From contig CAVQCX010000018.1 of assembly GCA_963711095.1 (NCBI GenBank), positions 62,001-126,000 on the forward strand: a DNA stretch of 64,000 nucleotides. The letters are read 5' to 3'. A program made the position numbers and the translations under genes. The notes beneath the pieces are model-generated. The model was not told the origin of the DNA, made no database searches, and was given only the letters and a program-made list of their open reading frames with translations. Each line of letters opens with the position of its first letter. The stretch's first letter is position 1. The stretch is from CAVQCX01 sp963711095 (GTDB lineage Bacteria > Pseudomonadota > Gammaproteobacteria > Chromatiales > Chromatiaceae). Shown piece by piece: positions 8,533-17,231 of the stretch.

Positions 8533-8840
8533 GGGATAGGAATTTGCTTTCAGGCGCCCCAGGCGGAGCGGAGCCAACCGGCCCCGAAACGGCGCCTCGC
8601 GCCTGTCCTTCCTGACCTTTGCCGCACCAAACCATCCTCGATCCCCCGTCGCGAGCCGGGATTGACCCTGCCGGACGCCTCTGTGCGTGATCTCCTTGAC
8701 TTTCGCCCGATTTTAACCCGATAGCGGCCTACGTCAAGGCTCGAAATCGATCAGGCGATGGCGGGCAGAGGCTCGTAGGTCAGCGGAATCTGGCCGTTGA
8801 CCCGCCAATCTTCCCCTTCGGGCGGGCCTTGGCCGGGTGA
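8533..8840 (-). mobile_element. IS91-family remnant A (3' end only)
   Basis: The minus strand reads the last residues of the transposase (DWRVNGQIPLTYEPLPAIA, stop near 8754) and then the noncoding terminus, ending in a hairpin-prone region and GGATAGGAATTTGCTTTCAG near 8534. The same end occurs in remnants B (9734) and C (15017). The rest of the transposase is missing; the RAYT deletion derivative abuts it at 8849. Confidence 0.8.
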
Positions 8841-8848
8841 GATTACGA

Positions 8849-9298
8849 GATTACGGTGACACCTTACCTTTTACACTATTTTCTCCGTCAGACCCTACGG
8901 TTCCGTAGATGTAGGTCGACCTCGTTTGCCGGGACGTATCCGACGGCCAAGACGCTGCTCTAGTGCCAAAAGGTCTTGATCGTTCATCAATGGACGGCCG
9001 ATGCTTTGACCTTTCATCAAGGCAGCTTCCAATTCGGTGTCCGGCTCCATGGCGAGGAATTCGGCGAGATTTTCTACACGATCAAGCAACGGACTCACTG
9101 TAACCAGCCCATCGTCCTCTCGGCGAAAGTGCGCTGGTGTGCTGGACCAGGGCCAATCAGCTGCCGTCTTCGACAACTTTGCTTTAACTGGATTCAAAGC
9201 CACGTAACGCAATCCCGCTATCCGGTCGGACTCGCCCATCGCTACACAGCCGAATCGCCCCTTCGAAAATAGTGTAAATGGTAAGGTGTCACCGTAAT
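8849..9298. mobile_element. RAYT element, internal-deletion derivative
   Basis: It has the same inverted ends as the element at 5128-5893 (left 8849-8882, right 9265-9298) but is only 450 bp. The 3' half of the transposase gene is kept. The 5' half, with the HUH motif and Tyr, is deleted, joining at CGCCCCTTCG near 9257-9266. It is therefore non-autonomous (MITE-like). Confidence 0.85.
8895..9259 (-). pseudogene. C-terminal half of RAYT gene
   Basis: The frame starts at 'RFGCVAMGES', runs through 'LRYVALNPVKAKL' and 'WPWSSTPAHFRREDDG', and ends in 'RPGKRGRPTSTEP'. It is nearly the same as residues 102-221 of the intact RAYT at 5173-5838. No HUH site or catalytic Tyr remains. A longer frame to 9335 only reads out through the terminal repeat. 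Confidence 0.85.
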
Positions 9299-9306
9299 TT
9301 CTCTCT

Positions 9307-9660
9307 CTAATGACTTCGCTCATAAGCATTGGCATGGGCGCGCTGGGCCGATTTCATCACCGAAACCTGATACATGATCGGCGTTGCGGGATCATGCCTT
9401 AGGTGAAATTTCGGCGCAGGCTTCAGCGCAATGATCACATCGAAGCAGTGATCGAGCTCGGCTTCATCCTTGAGCTTCTTGCCGTTCCAGATGACCGAGC
9501 CATCGCGCTGCACATAGATGTCGATGTCTTGGACTTGGCCGTCCGAGCCGCGCTTGAGCGGACACTCGTCGGCGCTCGCGGACCGCAAAAAGGCGATCGC
9601 CACGATCGCCACGCCAAGGCGAATGGCAGCGCCCATCAATGGGCGCGACGATGTCAGCAC
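9307..9660 (-). CDS. Small periplasmic protein, possibly ExbD/TolR periplasmic-domain-like
   Basis: 117 residues. The N-terminus has a basic stretch and a hydrophobic segment (IRLGVAIVAIAFLRSASA) consistent with a signal peptide or single anchor; Cys33 follows. The segment 'VQDIDIYVQRDGSVIWNGKK' then 'LKDEAELDHCFD' resembles the periplasmic domain of ExbD/TolR (beta strand, G-x-V-x-W-N-G-K, then a helix with E-L). The full ExbD transmembrane layout and an ExbB partner are absent. The family call is tentative. It sits between the RAYT derivative (ends 9298) and an amidohydrolase stub. Confidence 0.5.
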   Translation of the reverse strand: MLTSSRPLMGAAIRLGVAIVAIAFLRSASADECPLKRGSDGQVQDIDIYVQRDGSVIWNGKKLKDEAELDHCFDVIIALKPAPKFHLRHDPATPIMYQVSVMKSAQRAHANAYERSH

Positions 9661-9670
9661 AGCGAGCTGA

Positions 9671-9733
9671 CTAGACGCTCAGTCCGTAGAGCTTGGCCGC
9701 ATTGTCGTGCGTGATCTTCTTGATCGCCTCCGA
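9671..9733 (-). pseudogene. C-terminal stub of an amidohydrolase-like gene
   Basis: Upstream of a stop at 9671-9673 the minus strand reads 'SEAIKKITHDNAAKLYGLSV'. This is the standard C-terminus of PF04909-type metal-dependent amidohydrolases (I-x-x-x-N-A-x-x-x-Y-G-L). The frame runs straight into the IS91 terminus at 9734, so the element appears to have removed the rest of the gene. Only about 21 residues remain. Confidence 0.6.
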
Positions 9734-10400
9734 GGGATAGCAATTCGCTTTCACCCGCCGCAGGCGGAGCATAGCCGACCGGCCCCGACACGGCGCCTCG
9801 CGCCCGTCCGCCCTGACCTTTGCCGCGCCAAACCATCCTCAATCCCCCTGGTGATGCCGTGGCGAGCCAGGCTTGGCCCCGCGCGACGCTTCTTTGCGAG
9901 ATTTCCTTGACTTTCGCCCGATTTTAGTCCGGTGGCGGCCCACGTCAAGGTTTGCGAACGATCACCCGATGGCGGGTAAACGCTCGTAGGTCAGGCGAAT
10001 CTGGCCGTTGACCGGCCAGTCGTCGTCTTCGGGCGGGGGCTGGCTGCGCTGCCCCGGTTTCCAGAGCCCGGCTGGCGCAGGATGCGGCGATAACCAGCGG
10101 CTCTTCAATCACCGACGGAAGCTCATCTCCCCGCCGCAGTGGGCACAAGCCAGCGGGTCGGCCTCGTACACTATTTTGATCAAGCGGGTCCAAGCGGCCT
10201 GGGCGGCGCGCGAGACCTCGGGATCGACCCGCTCCGGCACCGCTTCGGTCAAAGGCGGCGTCTCAGCGTCCGCCATCCCACCCTTGCGCCTGCCACGGGC
10301 ACGGTTACTGTACCAGCCGCAGTAGCGCGCCAGATGCTTGCCCCGGTCCGCCACATGCTGCAGCAACATCTCCAGCCACTTGGCCCCGGATCAAGGGGTC
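9734..10400 (-). mobile_element. IS91-family remnant B (3' end and C-terminal transposase)
   Basis: From about 10400 downward the minus strand reads 'KWLEMLLQHVADRGKHLARY', 'CGWYSNRARGRRK', then 'EADPLACAHCGGEM', typical of the C-terminal part of IS91/IS801 transposases (PF04986). A frameshift near 10110 moves the match to 'SVIEEPLVI'. The noncoding end with the hairpin reaches the terminus at 9734. The zinc-finger and HUH parts are missing. Confidence 0.8.
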
Positions 10401-10735
10401 AGCGTCGCTGAATCGGGAGCAATCCAGGGGGTGTAATGCCATTTTCAACGACTCTGACCCCCTGATCCCCACTGAACGACGTGTTGCGGCTGGCCGGGCA
10501 AGACGAAACGTACCAATCGAGCCATTCCCTGCTCCTTCATTGTCCAAGGTTGAAGCCTTTATCCTAATCTTTCCGGAACGATCAGTCGAGTCTGACCCCA
10601 TCGATCCCATATAATTCGAGAGCAAAACGAAAGACCTGACCCTCGGCTGACTTATAATTCGAGAGCAAAACGAAAGACCTGACCCCGGCTGACCCCGGAT
10701 TTTAACCCCGGCTTTCTCGTATTCAGACCCTTCCT
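10401..10735. other. Gene-free stretch with direct repeats
   Basis: No gene is recognised. A 32-bp direct repeat beginning ATAATTCGAGAGCAAAACGA occurs at 10611-10642 and 10654-10685 (period 43). Several 'TGACCCC' arms suggest REP-like debris. Confidence 0.5.
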
Positions 10736-10903
10736 TCAGTCTAACAGGATTTTCCGGTCTTTTTCGATGTCCGCGAAGCGGCGGCCGATGTCGTCGGTCG
10801 GCCCGATCGCGAAGCCGCGCCAGCGCCGACCCCTCAGCTCGGCCGCCATGTACGTGGTACCGGACCCGCCGAAGGAAATTACTGGAAACCTAACTGGAAT
10901 CAT
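10736..10903 (-). pseudogene. C-terminal fragment of a DNA methyltransferase (N6/N4 class)
   Basis: A 55-codon frame reads 'FGGSGTTYMAAELRGRRWRG' followed by 'AIGPTDDIGRRFADIEKD'. This is the SAM-binding motif I (F-x-G-x-G-T) and following helix found near the C-terminus of PF01555 methyltransferases. The catalytic DPPY/NPPY part would lie upstream but is replaced by unrelated sequence. It is probably a remnant of a restriction-modification or orphan methylase. Confidence 0.6.
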
Positions 10904-10929
10904 GTCGTTACAACCACAACATAGCGGTC

Positions 10930-11028
10930 AACTGCGGTTTATAGGTTTAACGATAACTTGCAGTCCCAATGTATCCAGCACGGTCTGCATCTGGCTGAGC
11001 GCGTCGACGATTCTGCGGACGGGAAAGG
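10930..11028 (-). pseudogene. kaiB: kaiB 3' fragment (second copy)
   Basis: The minus strand encodes 'PVRRIVDALSQMQTVLDTLG', the C-terminal segment of KaiB. Positions 10949-11023 match 14631-14705 with about three mismatches, giving a 75-bp direct repeat that flanks the PAS/EAL gene. No 5' part of kaiB is present, so it is non-functional. Confidence 0.75.
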
Positions 11029-11091
11029 AAACAGCGTCCTGACTAAACAAGTTCCGGTAAGTCCTGCCTGGTGTGATCTGTCTCAGCATCA

Positions 11092-14000
11092 TCACACGTC
11101 GGCGATGGGAAACGGCGTCATGAATTTTGCTTCAAATATTTCCGCTGGTACCGGTTTGCTGAACAGGAAGCCCTGCATTTCGTCACAGGCGAGCAAGTGC
11201 AGCAGCCGCGACTGCTCGTCGGTCTCGACGCCCTCGGCCACCACTTTGAGCTTGAGCGAATGCGCGAGACTAATAATGGTGGACACCAGCGCCAGCCCCT
11301 GCGGCCCGACCGTCATGTCGATCACGAACGAGCGGTCGATCTTCAGCGTGTCCACCGGCAGTTTGGCCAGGTAGGCGAGCGAGGAGAACCCGGTGCCAAA
11401 GTCGTCAATGGCGATGCTCACGCCCAGGTCGCGGACCGCCTGCAGGCTGGCGATGTTGTGCTTCACGTCCTCCATGATCAGGCTTTCGGTGATCTCCAGT
11501 TCGAGGCCTCCCGCCGCATGCGCGTCAATACCGATTGCCTGCTTGATCTCGTCGATGAAGCCGTGATTGCGCAGTTGCAGCGGGGACACGTTCACTGCGA
11601 TGCGCATCGCAGGCAGGCCCTTCGCCCGCCAGCGCAGGTAGTCAGCAATGGCCTGACGCAGCGCCCAGCGTCCCACTTCATAGATCAACCCGGTTTCTTC
11701 CAGGATCGGGATGAACCGGCCCGGCGGCACCAGGCCGGTGCGCGGGTCGTTCCAGCGTATCAGCGCCTCGGCGCTGGTCACCTTGCCGCTCGCGAGGTGC
11801 ACCTTGGGCTGGTAATGGAGCACAAATTCGCCGTTGTCCAGCGCCTGGCGCAACTGGTTTTCCAAGGTGAGCTTGCCGGCCACCGCATCGGTCATTTTCT
11901 GGGTGTGAAACAGGTATCGCTCGCCGCTCGACTTGGTCTTCTTGAGCGCAGCCTCGGCGTTCCTGAACAACGTGTCGGCGTCGGCACCGTCATCCGGGAA
12001 TAGCGCTACTCCGACCTTGGCGGCGATCCGAAAAACATCGCCAGTCAGGTCGAACGGGTGGTCCAGAAAAGCTTGCAGAGATTTTTCGACAAATTGCGTC
12101 ACCTCGCCTTCCTCCTTTATGTCTGGCAGCACCGCCGCAAAGTGATCTGCGTCTATTCGCGCCAGCAGATTTACGTCTCCCATGTTGAGCGTCAGCCACT
12201 CCGCCACCTGCTTCAGGAGCGCGTCGCCGGCGGGCCGGCCGAGGCTGTCGTTGATGTTCTTGAATCGCTCCAGATCGATCAGGCCCACGGCAAGTTTGTG
12301 GCCGCTGATAGCGGCACTGCGAATGTACTGGGCGACCCGCTCGAGGAACAGGGTGCGATTCGCCAGGCCCGTGAGCAAATCGTAGTATGCGAGGTAATCG
12401 AGCCGCGCCTGCTTGTCGAGGTGGTCAATCGCGAACGCGATGTCGCCGGCCAACTCCGTCAGCAGCTTTATCTCTTGTTCATCGAAGAAACCGGGTTCGC
12501 CGGCGTACAGCGCGAATACGCCTACCGCTTCATCCGAGACAATCAGTGGCAAAAATGCCATCGAGTGGACTCCGAATTCGGCGACTCTCTTGCCGAACAC
12601 GACCTTCGGGTCGCTTTTCGAATTGTTGGCCACCACGACCCTTTTCTCCCGGATCGCCTGCGCGATCATGGTCTTTGGCGCTTCCTCGTTCGATGACAAG
12701 GTATTTTTGATAACGGCGAGGAGTTCCTCATCCTTGCCCGCCGAGGCGACCGGGACAATCTTTGTTGTGCTCCGATCGAACAGGCATAGCATGCTCATGC
12801 GGAACCCGCCTGCCTCAACCGCTATTCCGCACGCCTCAGCGAACAGTTCATCTCGATTGCCCACGCGAACGATGTGCGTGTTGATGCCGCTCATCACCGC
12901 GTACACACGGTTCAAATACTTGACTCGGTTTTCCGCCCGCTTCTGCTCAGTGATATCCTCGTAAGTGCCCAAGATGCCATTAATGTTTCCTCTTGCATCC
13001 AGCAAAGGGACCTTACTGGTGCGTAACCAGACTGTTCGGCCATCCGACGATGTCTGCGGTTCCTCGTAATTGAGTCTGGATTTGCCACCGTTAATGACGA
13101 GTCGATCATCGGCGCGATAGGCTTCAGCCTGATCTACCCAAGCCATCTCCCCATCGTTCTTGCCGATCAGTTCTTCAGGGGAATGCAATCCAGCATCCAT
13201 TGCGAACGCTTGATTGCAGCCCAGATAACTGGAATCGGTGTCTTTCCAGAAAACCCGCACTGGAATGGTATCCAGGACCAGGCGCAGCATTCGGCGCGAT
13301 TCGAGCAGCGCGGCTTCCGCATTCTCGCGCTCGGTGATGTCGCGTATGACACTCATGACCAGGGTGCCTTCGTCTGTTTCCAGCGGGCTCAGGCTGCTTT
13401 CCATCGGGAATTCGGTGCCGTCCTTGCGCAACCCGAACAGTTCCAATTCCGCACTCTCTGGCCGTGGACGCGGTTGCCTAAAGAAGTTGTTCATATATTC
13501 CGGATGCTTGCTGCGGTAGCGTTCCGGGACTAGCAGGTCAATCTTTTGCCCCAGCAGTTCCTCGCGCCGCCAGCCGAACAGCTTTATTGTCTGGGCGTTG
13601 ACCAACACTATTTCGGCTTCGTGGTTGACGATCACCATCGCATCGGGTGCGTACTCCAGCAGGTCTTTGAATTTCTGCGCGTCCCTTTTGCGCTCGGTGA
13701 TATCTTCACCGATGCTTGCCGTACCGATTACTCCGCCGCCTCCCGAGCGCAGCACCGTATTGCTCCAGCGTATCAGCCTGCGCTCGCCTGAACGGGTGAC
13801 GATATCGTTCTCGTGATGCAGTGCTTCGGGCTGGTTGTCGAGCATCGAGGTGAAAAATGCATTTCCTAAATCCTTAATTTCTGGCGGCACGAAAAGATCC
13901 CACCAGTTTTTACCGATGACCTCCTCGCGTTGCCAACCGGTCAGGCGCAGCAGGTAATCATTGCAATAGGTGATCCTTGCCTCGCGGTTCAGCATTATAG

Positions 14001-14628
14001 AAACCAGTTCTACATTTCCCAGCAGGTCGCTGAAGCGCCGTTCGCTTTCGCGCAGCGCATCCTCTGCAAGCTTGTTCGCGGTGATATTCAAGTGCATGAC
14101 TACCACGCCCTTTAAGGTGCCAGCCAGGGGCGTCACAGACATCTGGAACCAGCGCTGTTCCGCAGGCGAATGACAGGGATATTCGAGCGTAAAGGTATTG
14201 GCCTTTCCATTCAGCACCGCACGAATACCGGCAGCGGCCTGGCCGGCCTCTGTCGCATCGTCGCCCCGCGCCTTGTCGCATATCGCCAGGTAATTGACGC
14301 CGATATCATATCCCGGGTTTTGAGCGGCATTGGCGTGGCCGAATTGTTGCCACGCTTCATTCACCGAAAGGATTTTTCCCTGACTATCGAGCAAAGCGAT
14401 GCTCGCGGGCAGCGCGTAGAGTATGGCGGCTTGCCTGGCGACCTCGTTCAGGCGCAACTGTTCCTGGGCGTGCTGCAACAGGAATGTCTGGCCGTCACGA
14501 TTCGCCACCGAATCCACTTCACCACCAGTCAGTTGTTCCAGACGTTTCCCTGTCTGGTGCAAGGTCGCGATCAACGTGGCGATTTCTTCGCTGGTATTCC
14601 CCGGAGTCTGTGGTGTTACGGGTTTCAT
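11092..14628 (-). CDS. PAS-GAF-GGDEF(degenerate)-EAL cyclic-di-GMP phosphodiesterase
   Basis: 1178 residues. The ATG at 14628 overlaps the kaiB stop (TAATG), which points to translational coupling; the longer upstream frame is kaiB read out of frame. In order there are about four PAS domains joined by 'DITERK/DITEQK' linkers, a GAF domain ('DELFAEACGIAVEAGGFRMS'), a GGDEF domain and an EAL domain. The GGDEF signature is replaced by 'RIDADHF', so cyclase activity is unlikely. The EAL domain keeps 'EALIRW', 'NVSPLQL', 'ELEITES', 'IDDFGTGFSSLAYL', 'KIDRSF' and 'EGVET', so phosphodiesterase activity is expected. No transmembrane segment is seen; it should be a cytosolic sensor of c-di-GMP turnover. 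Confidence 0.93.
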   Translation of the reverse strand: MKPVTPQTPGNTSEEIATLIATLHQTGKRLEQLTGGEVDSVANRDGQTFLLQHAQEQLRLNEVARQAAILYALPASIALLDSQGKILSVNEAWQQFGHANAAQNPGYDIGVNYLAICDKARGDDATEAGQAAAGIRAVLNGKANTFTLEYPCHSPAEQRWFQMSVTPLAGTLKGVVVMHLNITANKLAEDALRESERRFSDLLGNVELVSIMLNREARITYCNDYLLRLTGWQREEVIGKNWWDLFVPPEIKDLGNAFFTSMLDNQPEALHHENDIVTRSGERRLIRWSNTVLRSGGGGVIGTASIGEDITERKRDAQKFKDLLEYAPDAMVIVNHEAEIVLVNAQTIKLFGWRREELLGQKIDLLVPERYRSKHPEYMNNFFRQPRPRPESAELELFGLRKDGTEFPMESSLSPLETDEGTLVMSVIRDITERENAEAALLESRRMLRLVLDTIPVRVFWKDTDSSYLGCNQAFAMDAGLHSPEELIGKNDGEMAWVDQAEAYRADDRLVINGGKSRLNYEEPQTSSDGRTVWLRTSKVPLLDARGNINGILGTYEDITEQKRAENRVKYLNRVYAVMSGINTHIVRVGNRDELFAEACGIAVEAGGFRMSMLCLFDRSTTKIVPVASAGKDEELLAVIKNTLSSNEEAPKTMIAQAIREKRVVVANNSKSDPKVVFGKRVAEFGVHSMAFLPLIVSDEAVGVFALYAGEPGFFDEQEIKLLTELAGDIAFAIDHLDKQARLDYLAYYDLLTGLANRTLFLERVAQYIRSAAISGHKLAVGLIDLERFKNINDSLGRPAGDALLKQVAEWLTLNMGDVNLLARIDADHFAAVLPDIKEEGEVTQFVEKSLQAFLDHPFDLTGDVFRIAAKVGVALFPDDGADADTLFRNAEAALKKTKSSGERYLFHTQKMTDAVAGKLTLENQLRQALDNGEFVLHYQPKVHLASGKVTSAEALIRWNDPRTGLVPPGRFIPILEETGLIYEVGRWALRQAIADYLRWRAKGLPAMRIAVNVSPLQLRNHGFIDEIKQAIGIDAHAAGGLELEITESLIMEDVKHNIASLQAVRDLGVSIAIDDFGTGFSSLAYLAKLPVDTLKIDRSFVIDMTVGPQGLALVSTIISLAHSLKLKVVAEGVETDEQSRLLHLLACDEMQGFLFSKPVPAEIFEAKFMTPFPIADV

Positions 14629-14914
14629 TAAACGATAACTTCCAGTCCCAATGTATCCAGCACGGTCTGCATCTGGCTGAGCGCGCCGACGATTCTGCGG
14701 ACAGGGGCCGGCGAGAGTTTGAGCAGGATTGGCGTCATGAGAACATTGTCCTTCAGCGCGAGCATGGGAACCGTAAGCACATCTACGACTTCGATCTCGA
14801 TCTGTCCGGCAGATATGTCTCGCACAACGTAACCAGGTTGTCCTGCGCCTACACTGAGCTCGGCGTATCGCCGGCAACGTAAAGACGAAATTTGTACTCC
14901 GTCAGGGGGCCCAT
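14628..14914 (-). pseudogene. kaiB: kaiB-like gene, disrupted
   Basis: ATG at 14914. The frame reads 'YKFRLYVAGDTPSSV', an in-frame TAG, then 'AQDNLVTLCETYLPD', a frameshift, and 'IEIEVVDVLTVPMLALKDN', 'MTPILLKLSPAPVRRIVG', 'ALSQMQTVLDTLGLEVIV'. That is the whole KaiB/thioredoxin-like fold of about 95 residues with one nonsense codon and one frame break. The stop overlaps the next gene's ATG. KaiB-like proteins next to sensor proteins are known in bacteria without a full clock. As written, this copy cannot make KaiB. Confidence 0.82.
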
Positions 14915-15012
14915 GACGTATTCTCTTTTGTTTTTGTTTTCCGAACCGCCTTCGCGGCATCACCACTACGCAATTCGCGTATGGGCGTGTGGCCTTGCGA
15001 CACCTCGCCCTC
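14902..15012 (-). pseudogene. C-terminal stub of an unknown gene upstream of kaiB
   Basis: An open frame of about 36 codons ends at a TGA (14902-14904) that overlaps the kaiB ATG region. It reads 'HTPIRELRSGDAAKAVRKTK' near its end, and its 5' side runs into the IS91 terminus at 15017. Given the position, it could be the tail of a kaiC or sensor gene removed by the element. The sequence alone does not identify it. Confidence 0.3.
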
Positions 15013-15016
15013 GCGA

Positions 15017-15403
15017 GGGATAGGAATTTGCTTTCAGCCGCCGCAGGCGGAGCGGAGAGGGATAAGGGATAGGAATTTGCTTTCAGCCGCCGCAGGCGGA
15101 GCGGAGCAGATCGGCCCCGAAACAGCGCCTCGCGCCCGTCTGCCGTGACCTTTGCAGCACCAAACCATCCTCAATCCCCCCTGGTGATGCCGTCACGAAC
15201 CGGCCCTGGCCCCGCCCGACGCCTCTGTGATCGATTTCCTTGACTATCGGCCGATTTTAGCCCGAGAGCAGCCTACGTCAAGGCTCGAAGTCGATCAGGC
15301 GATGGCGGGCAAAGGCTCGTAGGTCAGCGGGATCTGGCCGTTGAGCGGCCAGTCGCCGTCTTCGGGCGGGGCCTGGCTGGGCGGGCGCGGGTCCCAGAGC
15401 CGG
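15017..15403 (-). mobile_element. IS91-family remnant C, distal part (3' end)
   Basis: The minus strand encodes 'DGDWPLNGQIPLTYEPLPAI' and then the noncoding end. The terminal 41 bp (GGGATAGGAATTTGCTTTCA plus hairpin) are duplicated in tandem at 15017-15057 and 15066-15106. The transposase frame breaks at about 15403 and resumes at 17232 on the other side of an IS1634-like element. Confidence 0.8.
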
Positions 15404-15413
15404 GGGGAGTTAT

Positions 15414-17145
15414 TCATGTTTTCAATGAGTAGCGTTCTGGGGATGCCGTTATGGCACTACACGGTTGTTGTCGCCTGCGGGGACGTGATAATGGTCTTCT
15501 CCGTTCTGGGGGGTGATATCGAGGGCATCGTAGATGAGCTGCTGGCGAGGCTCGGCACGGGTGCTCTTGCGGATGTGCACGGTGGCCCGTCGGCGCGCTG
15601 AGTTCGACGTGACCGGTCTGACCGGCGAGTTGGCGCCGCACCCTCCAGCTCAGGTCAATCTCGCAGGCCTTGAGCTGAAAGCGACATACAAGTGGTAGGC
15701 GAGCACCGAGATGAACAGGTGCGCGCTCACCCGATCGGTCTCTGATGAAACACCGGGCGTAGACAGAGCCGGATTGAGATGCGAAACACCGCCTCAAGCG
15801 GAGAGCATGGTATAAGTGAGCCACAGCGTCTCTCATCCACTGCGTTTGGTTGCTGCGCAGGCAGTACAGGCCGGGCCAGGTATCGGCCAGGGTCCTGGTG
15901 CCTGCCAGTGCAGCCAGTGGCTGCCGTGGCCTCATCATGCTCGACGTTGACCTCGTAGTGTTGTGCGACACGGGCGTACTCTGCTCAACGTCCAACACGT
16001 CCAGGACCTTGTCGTACTGCTCACGGTCCCCTCTGTGCAGAGCGCGGGCGAGCTGTCTAATGCGGCCGAAACGTTGGCAAAGAGCTCGTCGATGCCTGTC
16101 TCTCTCGCGCTGCGCGAGTGGCAGTACAGCTGCACCTCGCCAGTGTCGGCATTGACCAGCGACGACTGGACGCACTGCTCGCAGAGCTTGACCTGCACGG
16201 CGTGTGGGGATCGAAGCCGGTGAGTTGCGGCTCACCACCAGATAGCGGTAGCGTGCTCCACCAGCCAGGCGATATCTCCCGCTCGCAATGCCGCATCGAG
16301 CCCACCGGGGCGCGGCGGGGCGTCGGCGTCGACCAGCTAGCCACCACTCGGCCAGGGTGCTGGCTCGCTGACATGCCGGCAAAGATCTCGCTCTCTCGGA
16401 AAACCACACTGTCGAGCACCAGAGCAAGATCACCAGGGGGGCATCTGAGCGCTCTCCGGATCTCACGTGCGGCGTTGTCATACCCGCCCTCGCCCGAAAT
16501 AGGTGTTGGTCAAATCAACAGCGTGATCACCGACGAGTCAAACAACGTGCGCTCACGCTGTACAAGAACTCCCCAGCGCTGGCTGTGTGCAGCAGCTGAT
16601 CGAGACACGGTAGAGCTGCATCAGGCTCATCGCGAAATCGTAGGCGATCAACTCGCCAAGCGCACTGTGCTGCTGCAGCCACGCGTGGGTGTGTAGCTCG
16701 CTGCCGGACTGACCATGCGCCAATAACGTGCCGATGGCCGCGGCACGCTGAGGTCAGGTAAAGCCAGCGCAGAGTGTTGTCCAACCCGCCTGGCGCACCG
16801 CCAGGGCCACGTGCCCAGCGACACACTGCGCGGACGCACAGCCCAGCGCGGTACACCACGCGCTGAAACGGGCGCCCGGGGCTCTGTGCGTGCCGCCACG
16901 GGCCTGGCGCGGACAGCACGCGCCAAGCGGGGCGGCCCCCCAGGCGACCAAACCGCGGCAACAACCGCGGGCCACTGACGACTGCCAAACGCTGAGCAGC
17001 GCGCCACTGCCGCGGGGGACCCGAAATGGCGCCAGACAACAGGGTGCGCTGACGTACCCTGCGCGCTGCGCACCGACTCCACCAGGCGGCAGGTGTAAAG
17101 GGCTCCCCGGTGCCGACTCTTGATGCTGGTGCGCCGGATGTACAT
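15414..17145 (-). pseudogene. IS1634-family transposase remnant inserted into IS91 remnant C
   Basis: Reading from 17145 downward, 'MYIRRTSIKSR' and 'YTCRLVESVRS' match the start of IS1634-type (IS4 superfamily) transposases. Distal pieces in changing frames read 'LYCLRSNQTQW', 'FQLKACEIDLSW', 'RRQLAGQTGHVEL' and 'IRKSTRA/AHPQEHPCRA', matching the C-terminus. There are many frameshifts and stops. The catalytic DDE residues cannot be placed with confidence. It lies exactly between the two halves of IS91 remnant C. Confidence 0.7.
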
Positions 17146-17231
17146 GGCCAGCACCCTAGCGGCAGGAGTCGGGCGCGTAGATGGCACTACAGGGAAAAAA
17201 GAGAAGAAAAGAAGGGAGGAAAGAAAGGCCA

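Noticed and set aside
9307..9660. Complete ExbD/TolR protein
   Set aside because: Only a part resembles the periplasmic domain and no ExbB partner is nearby, so no gene symbol was given.
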